The notes: generated from the letters alone by a model not told the origin. DNA of 9,849 nt from Alphaproteobacteria bacterium (GCA_947500965.1 CANMWW010000044.1:1-9849), one strand, 5' to 3'; shown: positions 1 through 6,608, counted from the first letter of the stretch. Numbers and translations are program-made.

Positions 1-87
1 ACGATGGACCAGGTCATGCGGGCGGATCCTCCGCTGGCAGGGGGCGGGCCGGTGCCGGGCGGACCGCCCGGCGCATCGACACCCTAG
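1..87 (+). CDS. Possible C-terminal tail of an upstream gene (partial)
   Basis: Frame 1 is open from the window edge to a TAG at 85-87. It would encode 28 residues with a Gly/Pro-rich end (LAGGGPVPGGPPGAST). Low-complexity Pro/Gly tails are common at bacterial protein C-termini and the strand agrees with purC. In DNA this GC-rich, however, a 28-codon open frame proves little, and a second frame is also open here. No family is recognisable. If real, purC starts 76 bp downstream of it and could be co-transcribed. Confidence 0.25.
   Translation, partial: TMDQVMRADPPLAGGGPVPGGPPGASTP
54..72. repeat. Perfect 9-bp inverted repeat upstream of purC
   Basis: Positions 54-62 (GCCGGGCGG) are exactly complementary to 64-72 (CCGCCCGGC) around a single A at 63. 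As RNA this would fold as a 7-bp GC stem with a five-base loop. It lies just before the TAG at 85-87 and about 90 bp before purC. It could be a weak terminator of the upstream gene or part of the purC leader. There is no T-run on either side, so intrinsic termination is doubtful. Confidence 0.4.
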
Positions 88-163
88 ACGCAACTTCCAT
101 GCCGCCGCCAGCACGGGGCGCGGAAGGGCTTGCGCGGGGCGCGGGGCTTGGATACTCCGCGCC

Positions 164-1156
164 ATGGACCGAGAGATCCGCGCCGACGCGAGCAGCGTCC
201 TTCCCGACGCCACCATCCCCGAGCTGCCGAACCATTATCGCGGCAAGGTGCGGGACAACTACGACCTGCCGGACGGGCGGCGGATCATCGTCGCCAGCGA
301 CCGCATCAGCGCCTTCGACCGCATCCTCGCCGCCATCCCCTGGAAGGGCATGGTGCTGACGCAGACCGCGCGCTTCTGGTTCGAGGCGACGAAGGACATC
401 TGCCCGAACCACGTGATCTCCTATCCCGACCCGAACGTCGTCGTGGCGCGGCGCCTCGACATCCTGCCGGTCGAGATCGTCGTGCGCGGCTACCTCGCCG
501 GCACGACCGGGACCTCGATCCTGACGATGTACAAGGCCGGCCGGCGGCGCATGTACGGCCACGACTTCCCCGACGGGCTGCGCGACAACGAGCGCCTGCC
601 CGCGCCGATCCTCACCCCGACGACCAAGGCCTTCGACGGCGGACATGACGAGCCCCTGACGCCGGACGAGATCCTGTCGCGCGGGCTGCTGACCGCCGCG
701 CAGTGGGAGGAGCTGAGCCGCCACGCGCTCGCGCTCTTCGCGCGCGGCCAGGAGATCGGGGCGGCGCGCGGGCTGATCCTCGCCGACACGAAGTACGAGT
801 TCGGCCTCGATGCCGCGGGCCGCATCGTGCTCGCCGACGAGATCCACACGCCGGATTCCAGCCGCTGGTGGTTCGCGGGCAGCTATCCCGCGCGGCTCGC
901 CGCTTGCCAGCGCCCGGAGAGCTTCGACAAGGACTTCATGCGCAGCTGGGTCGCGGCGCGCTGCGATCCCTATCGCGACGAGATCCCGCCCATCCCGGAG
1001 GAGGTCGTCGTCGCGACGGCGCGCGTCTACATCGACGCCTTCGAGCGCATCACCGGCGAGCGCTTCGCCATCCCCGCCGGCGGCGAGGCGCCGCTCGCGC
1101 GCATCCGCCGCGCGCTGGCGCCGTTCCTGCCCGGCGCCGCCGCTACTGCAGGATGA
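164..1156 (+). CDS. purC: SAICAR synthase (phosphoribosylaminoimidazole-succinocarboxamide synthase), long form
   Basis: This cytosolic enzyme of de novo purine synthesis joins CAIR and L-aspartate using ATP to give SAICAR. The family motifs appear in order: GKVRDNYDL at residues 27-35 (nucleotide-binding loop), ASDRISAFD at 44-52, VRGYLAG at 107-113, PAPILTPTTKA at 146-156, the signature LADTKYEFG at 206-214, and DEIHTPDSSR at 225-234. At 330 aa it matches the longer, ADE1-like form rather than the roughly 240-aa E. coli type; as known for the family, some alphaproteobacteria carry both, so it may be a paralogue. The ATG at 164 is the only sensible start: no upstream ATG lies in frame, and the Shine-Dalgarno is weak (GGA about 11 bases ahead). 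Its 3' end overlaps the convergent epimerase gene by 14 bp. Confidence 0.95.
   Translation: MDREIRADASSVLPDATIPELPNHYRGKVRDNYDLPDGRRIIVASDRISAFDRILAAIPWKGMVLTQTARFWFEATKDICPNHVISYPDPNVVVARRLDILPVEIVVRGYLAGTTGTSILTMYKAGRRRMYGHDFPDGLRDNERLPAPILTPTTKAFDGGHDEPLTPDEILSRGLLTAAQWEELSRHALALFARGQEIGAARGLILADTKYEFGLDAAGRIVLADEIHTPDSSRWWFAGSYPARLAACQRPESFDKDFMRSWVAARCDPYRDEIPPIPEEVVVATARVYIDAFERITGERFAIPAGGEAPLARIRRALAPFLPGAAATAG
1117..1138. repeat. 7-bp inverted repeat at the purC 3' end
   Basis: GGCGCCG (1117-1123) pairs with CGGCGCC (1132-1138) around an eight-base loop. It lies inside the last codons of purC and just beyond the stop of the convergent epimerase gene on the other strand. It is the only hairpin seen at this tail-to-tail junction and might help end transcription in either direction. 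It has no T-run, and short GC palindromes arise easily by chance here. Confidence 0.25.
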
Positions 1157-2144
1157 AGCCCTTCGCGTAGGGGTCGCGGTCGTCGATGAAGATCGTGTTG
1201 AGGCCGGTGACGCGCGCCCAGCCCTCGATCGTCGGGACGATCGCGGCGTAGTTGCCGACGCTCGCCTCGGCCTTCACGCCGCCGGTGAACATCGAGCCGA
1301 TGATGCTCTCGTGCACGAAGCTCTCGCCGGTCTTCAGCAGGCCGCGCGCCCAGCGCTGCGCCAGCCGCGCCGAGGTGCCCGTGCCGCAGGGGCTGCGGTC
1401 GATCGCCTTGTCGCCGTAGAAGACCGCGTTGCGGCCCTGCGCGCCGGGCTGGGTCGGCCGCCCGGTCCACTGCACGTGCGTGCAGCCCTTGATGTTCGGG
1501 TTCTCCGGGTGGACGAAGGTGCCGGCCTCGTTGACGAGGCGGCGGATGCGCGGGCTCATGCGCTGGATCTCGGTCGCCGCGAAGTCCGAGAGGTCCGTGT
1601 AGCGGCCCTGCGGCTCGACGATGGCGTAGAAGTTGCCGCCATACGCGACATCGACCCTGAGCGGCCCGAGCTCCGGGTCGACGATCTCCAGGTCCCTGGT
1701 GTGCAGGAAGGCCGGGACGTTGGTGAGCTTCACCGACTCGACGTACTCGCCGACCTGCGTGTACTCCGCGACGACGAGGCCCGCCGGCGTGTCGAGGCGC
1801 AGCACGCCCGGCGTGCGCGGCGTCACCAGGCCGCGCTCGATCGCCACGGTCACGGTGCCGATCGTGCCGTGGCCGCACATCGGCAGGCAGCCCGAGACCT
1901 CGATGAACAGAACGCCGACGTCGCAATCCGGCCGCGTCGGCGGGTAGAGGATCGAGCCGGACATCACCTCGTGGCCGCGCGGCTCGAACATCAGGCCGGT
2001 GCGGATCCAGTCGTGGCGCGCGAGGAAGTCGAGCCTGCGCTCCATCATCGTCGCGCCCTCGAGCCAGGGGAAGCCGCCGGCGACGACCCGCACCGGGTTG
2101 CCGCAGGTATGCGCGTCGACGCAGAAGAAGGTATGCCGTGCCAT
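1143..2144 (-). CDS. 4-hydroxyproline 2-epimerase (proline racemase family)
   Basis: It epimerises trans-4-hydroxy-L-proline to cis-4-hydroxy-D-proline at C2, the entry step of bacterial hydroxyproline use, without cofactor in the cytosol. The two-base mechanism needs two cysteines and both are present: Cys90 in SGCLPMCGHGTIG and Cys253 in DRSPCGTGTSA. Trans-3-hydroxyproline dehydratases of the same family replace one of these, so the epimerase is the better call. The length (333 aa) and the ending FIDDRDPYAKGF fit the Brucella/Pseudomonas epimerases, called HypE, LhpA or PrpA. The start is the ATG at 2144, because conservation begins at once (MARHTFFCVDAHTCGNPVRV); an in-frame ATG 19 codons upstream has no conserved residues. 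It is last in the six-gene minus-strand block, 78 bp after the amidohydrolase. No D-hydroxyproline oxidase, deaminase or semialdehyde dehydrogenase is nearby. Confidence 0.92.
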   Translation of the reverse strand: MARHTFFCVDAHTCGNPVRVVAGGFPWLEGATMMERRLDFLARHDWIRTGLMFEPRGHEVMSGSILYPPTRPDCDVGVLFIEVSGCLPMCGHGTIGTVTVAIERGLVTPRTPGVLRLDTPAGLVVAEYTQVGEYVESVKLTNVPAFLHTRDLEIVDPELGPLRVDVAYGGNFYAIVEPQGRYTDLSDFAATEIQRMSPRIRRLVNEAGTFVHPENPNIKGCTHVQWTGRPTQPGAQGRNAVFYGDKAIDRSPCGTGTSARLAQRWARGLLKTGESFVHESIIGSMFTGGVKAEASVGNYAAIVPTIEGWARVTGLNTIFIDDRDPYAKGFILQ

Positions 2145-2177
2145 CGTGTCCGCCCTGCCAGGTAAGGGATCGATCTT

Positions 2178-2191
2178 CGCGCGCGCGCGCG
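2178..2191. repeat. (CG)7 alternating tract
   Basis: Fourteen bases of strictly alternating C and G sit in the 78-bp gap between the amidohydrolase stop and the epimerase start. Such a tract can adopt Z-form DNA under negative supercoiling. Next to it, GGCGG (2204-2208) and CCGCC (2214-2218) form a 5-bp stem with a five-base loop, just after the amidohydrolase stop. A regulatory role is speculative. Confidence 0.4.
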
Positions 2192-2222
2192 TCGCTGCCA
2201 AGCGGCGGGCGCGCCGCCAGCG

Positions 2223-3419
2223 TCAGGGCGCCGTCGCCAGCGCCCGGCCGTCGCGCGCGACGACGCGGCCGCGCTTGAGCACGAGGCGGCGCGGCGGGCG
2301 CGCGGCCACGGCCTCGGCCGGCGCCTGCGCGTCCACCAGCACGATGTCGGCGTGGCAGCCGACCGCGAGGCCGTAGCCCTCCAGCTCCATCGCCCTGGCG
2401 CCGCCATGGGTCACCATGTCGAGGGCGAGCTCGACCTCGTCGTCGCGGCGCAGGTTGTTGCGCAGCCCGACGATCATCGCGCGCTCCAGCATGTCGGCGT
2501 TGCCGTAGGGACCCCAGGTGTCGCGGATGCCGTCGGAGCCGCAGCACAGGACCACGCCCGCGTCGTGGAGCTGGCGCACCGACGGCACGGGGCGGTAGGG
2601 CGCGCCGTGGCTCATGATCGCCACGCGCGCCTCGGCGAGCATCTCGACGAGCCGCGCGACGTAGGACGCGTCCGCCATGCCGAGGCAGAAGGCGTGGCTC
2701 ACCACCACGCGGCCCTGCATGCCCAGCGCCTTCGTGCGCTCGATGACCAGCTCCATCGAGAAGCCGCCAAGCTCGCCGGGCTCGTGGAGGTGGATGTCCA
2801 CCGGCGCGCCGAATTTCTGCGCCAGCGCGAAGACCGCGTCGAGATGCGCGCGCGGGTCGCGGTCGATCGCGCAGGGGTCGAGGCCGCCGACGACGTCGGC
2901 GCCCGCGCGCATCGCCGCCTCCATCAGCTCGAGCGTGCCCGGCCGCACGAGCATGCCGCTCTGCGGGAAGGCCACGACCTGCATGTCGACCTCGTCGCGG
3001 AAGCGCTCGCGCGTCGCGAGGATGCCCTCGATGCCGGAGAGGCCGATCTCCGTGTCGACGTCGACATGGGTGCGGACATGGGTCGAGCCCTTGGACAGCG
3101 CGAGCACGACCTGGCGCGCGGATTGCCGCGCGGGGTCGATGCCGAGGACGCGGCGCTGCAGTCGCTCGTTCTCGATCTTGTCGACGAGGCTCGGGCCGAC
3201 CTCGTTGCGGTACCACTTCATGCCGAGCAGCGTCTTGTCGAGATGCGCATGCGCCTCGACCAGGCCCGGCAGCGCGAGCGCGCCGCCGCCATCGATGCGC
3301 TCCTCGCCCGGCGACGGCGGCGGCGCGGCGCCGATCGCGGCGATGCGGCCGTCGCGGATGGTGATCGCGGCCGGCGTGCCGTCGGCGAGGCGGACGTCCT
3401 CGAGGATCATCGTGGGCAT
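2223..3419 (-). CDS. Amidohydrolase of the cytosine deaminase-like subfamily
   Basis: This is a 398-aa metal-dependent hydrolase with the amidohydrolase TIM-barrel motif set. The N-terminal metal-binding HAHLDK has His57 and His59; HVRTHVDVD is at 114-122. HLHEPGE has His210 and Glu213 (equivalent to CodA His214 and Glu217), VVSHAF has His242, and CCGSDGIRDTWGPYG has Asp296 (equivalent to CodA Asp313). The layout matches cytosine deaminase/AtzC-type enzymes, which hydrolyse C-N bonds in cyclic amidines and related heterocycles. The usual HCDE is HLHE here, so cytosine is probably not the substrate. The N- and C-terminal strands form the small beta-sandwich usual for the superfamily (ADIVLVDAQ near the end). 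The ATG at 3419 follows a good Shine-Dalgarno (AAAGGAA, 3425-3431). It lies 33 bp after the PfkB-like gene, so co-transcription is likely. Confidence 0.88.
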   Translation of the reverse strand: MPTMILEDVRLADGTPAAITIRDGRIAAIGAAPPPSPGEERIDGGGALALPGLVEAHAHLDKTLLGMKWYRNEVGPSLVDKIENERLQRRVLGIDPARQSARQVVLALSKGSTHVRTHVDVDTEIGLSGIEGILATRERFRDEVDMQVVAFPQSGMLVRPGTLELMEAAMRAGADVVGGLDPCAIDRDPRAHLDAVFALAQKFGAPVDIHLHEPGELGGFSMELVIERTKALGMQGRVVVSHAFCLGMADASYVARLVEMLAEARVAIMSHGAPYRPVPSVRQLHDAGVVLCCGSDGIRDTWGPYGNADMLERAMIVGLRNNLRRDDEVELALDMVTHGGARAMELEGYGLAVGCHADIVLVDAQAPAEAVAARPPRRLVLKRGRVVARDGRALATAP

Positions 3420-3452
3420 GCGTGTTCCTTTCGCGTGGATGCGTGACGCCGT

Positions 3453-4301
3453 TCAGGACGTGGCGAAGGCGGTCGAGGGCGACCCGGCCTCGCGCGCGGC
3501 GGCCGTCGCGGCGTCGCGCAAGGCCCCGGCGAGGGCGACGCCGCGGGCGAGGGAAAGCGCGAGCACGGCGGAGAACACCCCGGGCGCGGGGCGCGCGGCG
3601 GCGGGTACCGCGCCTGGCGCCGGCAGCGCGCCGGTCCCGCCGGGCCCGGACCAGGCGAGCGCGAAGCCGGCGCCGAGCGCGATGCGCATGGCATCCCCCG
3701 CGCCGGCGGCGCCGAGCGCCGCGCGCGGGTCGGCGTCGGGCGCGAGCAGCACGACATGGCTCGCCAGCGCGACGAGGCCCGGCGCGCCCTCCTCGCCGGC
3801 CGCGAGCTCGAGCACGCGCGGCACGCCGCGCGGCGCGGCGAAGGCGAAGGCGCGCGCGGCGAGCACAGGCCAGGACCGGTCGGCGAGCAGCGCGTCGCAG
3901 GTCCCGAGCGCCTCGGCATGGGCCGCGGGCGGCTCGGTGCGCGCGCCGCGATGCATCGCCACGAGGCTGCCGCCATCCGCGGCGCGGATGGTCGCGGCCG
4001 TGGGCGTCGCGGCGCCGGCGAGGCGCGCGAGGCACGAGACGTCGATGCCACGCGCCGCGAGATCGCGCGCGAGCCTGTCGCCGACCGCGTCGTCGCCGAT
4101 CGCGGAGGCGAGCAGGGCCCGGTGGCCGGCGGCTGCGATCGCCGCCGCCGCGACCGCCGCCGCGCCGCCGCAGGCCTCGTGGAAGGAGAGCGCCTGGACC
4201 TTGGTCGGCACGGGCGGGATCGCGGGGACGGCGAGCACGCGCGCCACGGCGGCGAGGCCGATGCACGCGATGCGCTTCCCGCCAGCCCGTTCCATCGCCA
4301 C
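3453..4301 (-). CDS. Degenerate PfkB/ribokinase-like protein, probably not an active kinase
   Basis: The 282-aa product has the PfkB fold signature: a first strand (RIACIGL, 10-16), the Gly-Gly motif in HEACGGAAAVAAAAIAAAG (41-59), the segment ASAIGDDAVGDRLARDLAARG (65-85), and a C-terminal helix pair, GVFSAVLALSLARG (241-254). It resembles the YihV-like branch, but key residues are missing. The substrate-binding Asp after the first strand (GLAVLD in relatives) is Ala20. The DTxGAGD motif, whose Asp is the catalytic base, reads ARPAPG, ending in Gly241. A GAGD string occurs at 200-203, but it lies before the GxxG segment and not at the catalytic position. No frameshift restores the motif. It may be a pseudokinase, a regulatory or sugar-binding protein, or decaying. 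The start is GTG at 4301 or, just as plausibly, ATG at 4295. Confidence 0.75.
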   Translation of the reverse strand: MAMERAGGKRIACIGLAAVARVLAVPAIPPVPTKVQALSFHEACGGAAAVAAAAIAAAGHRALLASAIGDDAVGDRLARDLAARGIDVSCLARLAGAATPTAATIRAADGGSLVAMHRGARTEPPAAHAEALGTCDALLADRSWPVLAARAFAFAAPRGVPRVLELAAGEEGAPGLVALASHVVLLAPDADPRAALGAAGAGDAMRIALGAGFALAWSGPGGTGALPAPGAVPAAARPAPGVFSAVLALSLARGVALAGALRDAATAAAREAGSPSTAFATS

Positions 4302-4315
4302 CCCGTCCCCGCGCC

Positions 4316-4329
4316 GCGCCGCGCGGCGC
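4316..4329. repeat. 14-bp perfect GC palindrome between M24 and PfkB-like genes
   Basis: GCGCCGCGCGGCGC is its own reverse complement. It lies in the 39-bp gap after the M24 stop and just ahead of the PfkB-like start. It could form a short hairpin in the mRNA near the ribosome site, or it may be chance in a GC-rich gap. There is no T-run, so a terminator is not supported. Confidence 0.3.
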
Positions 4330-4340
4330 CTGCAGCGCGC

Positions 4341-5534
4341 TCAGCGCCGGTGCAGTTCGAGCGGCAGGCGGCTCAGCACCTCCGCGCCGCGCTCCCCGAC
4401 CAAGATCGTCCATCCCACGCCCGCGGCGATGCCGGCGTCCATGTCGCCGAGCATCACGTGCGGGAAGAGCGTCATGCCCGGCAGCAGCTCCTGGCGGTTG
4501 CCGGCATGGATCATCGGCGGCACGTCCATCCAGGTCGGCCGGAACGTGGCGCCGAGCGAGTAGCCGCAGGCGGCGAAGCGCTGGCGCGCGAAGCCCGCGC
4601 GGTCGAGGCGCTCGAGGAAGACCTCCGCGATGCGGCCCACGGGCTCGCCGGGCCGCGCGGCCTCGGTCATCGCGGCGAGCGTGTCGCGCGCGACGTCGAA
4701 CATCTCGACCTGGCGCGGGCGCGGCGCGCCGATCGCGACGCAGTGCTCGATGCAGACGTTGTAGCGGCAGAACGAGGCGGACAGCTCCAGCATCACCTGG
4801 TCCTGCGCATCGAGGCGGCGCGGCCCGCCGACGCCACGGCCATAGACCGCGCGGCGCCCGGAATTCACCAGCGGCCCGGCGGGCGGCATGTCGCCACCAC
4901 CCTCCAGCATCGCCGCGACGCCGGCGGCGGTGATCGCGCTGTCGATCGTCCCGGCGCCCGCGGCGGCGACCATCGCCGAGATCGCGTCGTCGGCGAGCGC
5001 GGCGGCGCGGCGCACGAAGCCGAGCTCCGCGGGCGACTTCGCCAGGCGCTGCGCGCGCACGAGGTCCGAGGCGTCGACCAGCGCGCAGAACCCGTCGAGC
5101 GCGTCGCGCGTGAGCTGGTGGTTGAAGCCCGTGAGGCCGTAGGTCGCGAGCTCAATGCCGATGCGCTCGCCGCGCAGGCCGAGCTCCTCGAGGATGCCGC
5201 GCAGCTCGCGCGCCGGGTCCTGGTCCTCGGCGTCGTACCAGATGCGGATGTCGTCGTAGAGCGAGGTGTCGCGCGCCTGGGCGAGGTCCGGCCGGCGCGT
5301 CAGCAGCAGCAGCCTGCCATCGGCCGTGGCGACGCCGCACTGGTAGAAGACATAGCCGCCGCTGTCGAAGCCGGTCAGGTAGTAGTGCGATTCCTGCGCG
5401 TAGAGCAGCAGCGCCGCAAGGCCGCGGCGTGCCATCTCGGCGCGCGCGCGCGCGAGGCGCGCCTCGTATTCCGCCTTCTCGAAGCGCAGCGTCACCGCCC
5501 GCCCGCCATCGGTGGTCGCCCGGATCTCGCTCAC
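4341..5534 (-). CDS. M24-family (creatinase/ectoine hydrolase-like) protein without metal ligands
   Basis: This 397-aa two-domain protein has an N-terminal creatinase-type domain (about 15-165, with ESHYYLTGFDSGGY at 48-61 and AKSPAE at 165-170) and a C-terminal pita-bread domain (about 175-390). M24 aminopeptidases bind two metals with Asp, Asp, His, Glu, Glu. By eye these positions read Glu250, Cys261, Tyr325, His359 and Gly374, so metal binding looks lost. Creatinase in this family works without metal, and ectoine hydrolase (DoeA)-type proteins share the GYSLG-type motif. Hydrolysis of an amide or amidine bond in a small cyclic or guanidino compound is therefore plausible; the substrate is unknown. 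The GTG at 5534 is chosen because a strong Shine-Dalgarno precedes it and the longer in-frame extension runs into azlD. It lies 80 bp after azlD and 39 bp before the PfkB-like gene. Confidence 0.82.
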   Translation of the reverse strand: MSEIRATTDGGRAVTLRFEKAEYEARLARARAEMARRGLAALLLYAQESHYYLTGFDSGGYVFYQCGVATADGRLLLLTRRPDLAQARDTSLYDDIRIWYDAEDQDPARELRGILEELGLRGERIGIELATYGLTGFNHQLTRDALDGFCALVDASDLVRAQRLAKSPAELGFVRRAAALADDAISAMVAAAGAGTIDSAITAAGVAAMLEGGGDMPPAGPLVNSGRRAVYGRGVGGPRRLDAQDQVMLELSASFCRYNVCIEHCVAIGAPRPRQVEMFDVARDTLAAMTEAARPGEPVGRIAEVFLERLDRAGFARQRFAACGYSLGATFRPTWMDVPPMIHAGNRQELLPGMTLFPHVMLGDMDAGIAAGVGWTILVGERGAEVLSRLPLELHRR

Positions 5535-5543
5535 GCCCGCATG

Positions 5544-5551
5544 CTCCCCTT
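5544..5551 (-). promoter_or_regulatory. Ribosome binding site fixing the GTG start of the M24 gene
   Basis: The minus strand reads AAGGGGAG nine bases before GTG at 5534. It is the only strong Shine-Dalgarno in the gap and decides the start: upstream in-frame codons lack ATG or GTG until well inside azlD. Confidence 0.65.
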
Positions 5552-5614
5552 GCCCCGCCGCGAGATTAGCGAAGGCGAGCGCGCCGACAAGCGCAAGCTG
5601 CGCATGGCGCGCGC

Positions 5615-5923
5615 TCAGAGCCCCGCGGCACGCGCCGCGGCGACCGCCGCGACGCCGATCATGGCGGCGAGCGGGTCGTTGTTGCCGGAAAGGCGCATGG
5701 CGAGCGCGACCGCCGCGAGGCCGATCCACTCCGCCGGGCCGGAGGTGCCGAGCGACGGCGCGACGATGCCGATCATCACCGAGAGAGGCACCGCGCGCAG
5801 CGCGGCCTCGATCCGCGGCGTGGCGCGCACGAAGCGCATCGCCGCGAAGCCGCCGAGGCGGCACGCGTAGGACGCCGCGGCCATCGCCGCGAGCGCGAGC
5901 AGGAAGTCAGCGTTCGTCGTCAT
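5615..5923 (-). CDS. azlD: AzlD-family small membrane subunit of an amino acid exporter
   Basis: This 102-aa, very hydrophobic protein is the small partner of AzlC in the two-subunit exporters related to B. subtilis AzlCD and the LIV-E family (branched-chain amino acid or analogue efflux). It acts in the inner membrane. Typical family features are the N-terminal ASYACRLGGFAAMR (21-34), the charged stretch RATPRIEAALRAVP (37-50), and hydrophobic segments such as AEWIGLAAVALAMRL before GNNDPLAAMIGVAAVAAARA. About four membrane helices are expected. The ATG at 5923 is chosen because it gives family length; an earlier in-frame ATG would add 24 non-conserved residues inside azlC. It overlaps azlC by 17 bp in another frame, which implies translational coupling. 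Confidence 0.9.
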   Translation of the reverse strand: MTTNADFLLALAAMAAASYACRLGGFAAMRFVRATPRIEAALRAVPLSVMIGIVAPSLGTSGPAEWIGLAAVALAMRLSGNNDPLAAMIGVAAVAAARAAGL

Positions 5924-6608
5924 GCAGCATCCACGCGGTGCCGGCGCCGGCGAGCCCGGCCGCGAGCGCCGTCCAGCCGCCGGGCATCCAGGCATGCACC
6001 GCCAGCGCCACGGCCAGCGCCACGCCGGCCGGCGCGAGGCTCGCGCGACCGCGCCAGAAGGCCGTCGCCATGGCGGCGGCGAGCGCGACGATCATGAAGT
6101 CCATGCCGAAGCGGCGCGGATCGGCGATGGCCGACCCGGTGGCGTGGCCGATCCACGTGCCGATCGTCCAGGGCACGAACTGGGCGAGGCCGGAGCCCAG
6201 AAGGAAGCCGCCATCGTGGCGCCCCTGCTCGTGCTCCTTCATCGCCATCGCCCAGTTCCCGTCGCCGAGCAGGAAGAGGCTGGGCCAGACTCCGGCGGGC
6301 GGCGCGGCCCCGTACCAGCCGCGCAGCGCGGCGCCGTAGAGGACGTAGCGCGCGTTCGTGAGCAGGATCGTCGCCACGATCGGCGCGACGAAGGGGCCGG
6401 TGGCGAGGCCCTGCAGGGCCGCGAGCTGCGCGCTGCCGGAATGGATGAAGGCGCTCATCAGCACCGCCTCGAGCGCGCTGCGCCCGGCCTCGCCGGCGAG
6501 CACGCCGAAGACGACGCCGTAGGCCAGCACGCCCGGCGACAGCGCCGAGCCGCGCGCGAGGCCGCGGACGACGCCGGCGGCGGTGAAGGGAACGGGTGGC
6601 CGGCTCAT
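5907..6608 (-). CDS. azlC: AzlC-family amino acid exporter, large membrane subunit
   Basis: This 233-aa inner-membrane protein of the AzlC/LIV-E family forms the efflux pore with AzlD. The N-terminal AYGVVFGVLAGEAG (29-42) and the following ALEAVLMSAFIHSGSAQLAA are characteristic of AzlC, as are TNARYVLYGAAL and the acidic FLLGDGNWAMAM. About seven membrane helices are visible as hydrophobic blocks, and the length is normal. Known members export branched-chain amino acids or toxic analogues. The context here suggests release of an imino or amino acid produced by the block, which is inference. The ATG at 6608 has only a poor Shine-Dalgarno (GGCGGG). It is the first gene of the six-gene block and begins only 19 bp beyond the terminator hairpin of the FAH gene, leaving little room for its own promoter. 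Confidence 0.92.
   Translation of the reverse strand: MSRPPVPFTAAGVVRGLARGSALSPGVLAYGVVFGVLAGEAGRSALEAVLMSAFIHSGSAQLAALQGLATGPFVAPIVATILLTNARYVLYGAALRGWYGAAPPAGVWPSLFLLGDGNWAMAMKEHEQGRHDGGFLLGSGLAQFVPWTIGTWIGHATGSAIADPRRFGMDFMIVALAAAMATAFWRGRASLAPAGVALAVALAVHAWMPGGWTALAAGLAGAGTAWMLHDDER

Noticed and set aside
14..847. Minus-strand open frame of 277 codons opposite purC
   Set aside because: No recognisable domain, low-complexity ends, and purC on the other strand has every family motif.
3651..3700. GAGD string (residues 200-203) of the PfkB-like protein as the catalytic motif
   Set aside because: It precedes the GxxG segment, whereas the true motif follows it. The C-terminal helices align only if the motif position is PAPG at 238-241.
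1027..4413. A minus-strand open frame of over 1100 codons across four genes
   Set aside because: The product is almost all Arg, Ala, Gly and Pro and matches no family. It is an out-of-frame reading of the epimerase, amidohydrolase and PfkB-like genes in GC-rich DNA where stops are rare.
5436..5462. CG-alternating run inside the M24 gene
   Set aside because: It encodes Arg/Ala codons in the conserved frame (RLARARAEMARRG) and is explained by codon use.
5535..5600. Signal-peptide-like hydrophobic stretch (LALVGALAFANLAAG) in frame just before the M24 start
   Set aside because: No ATG, GTG or TTG lies in frame between it and the azlD coding region, and the strong ribosome site points to the GTG after it. 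M24 relatives are cytosolic.
5531..5605. 24-codon mini-ORF on the minus strand whose TGA overlaps the M24 GTG start
   Set aside because: It has no Shine-Dalgarno, a basic composition without motifs, and is short enough to be chance. A leader-peptide or coupling role cannot be supported.
2677..5870. Several plus-strand open frames of 360-700 codons opposite the catabolic block
   Set aside because: Each lies opposite a recognised gene, has skewed Arg/Ala/Ser composition, no motifs and no ribosome site. They are antisense shadows.
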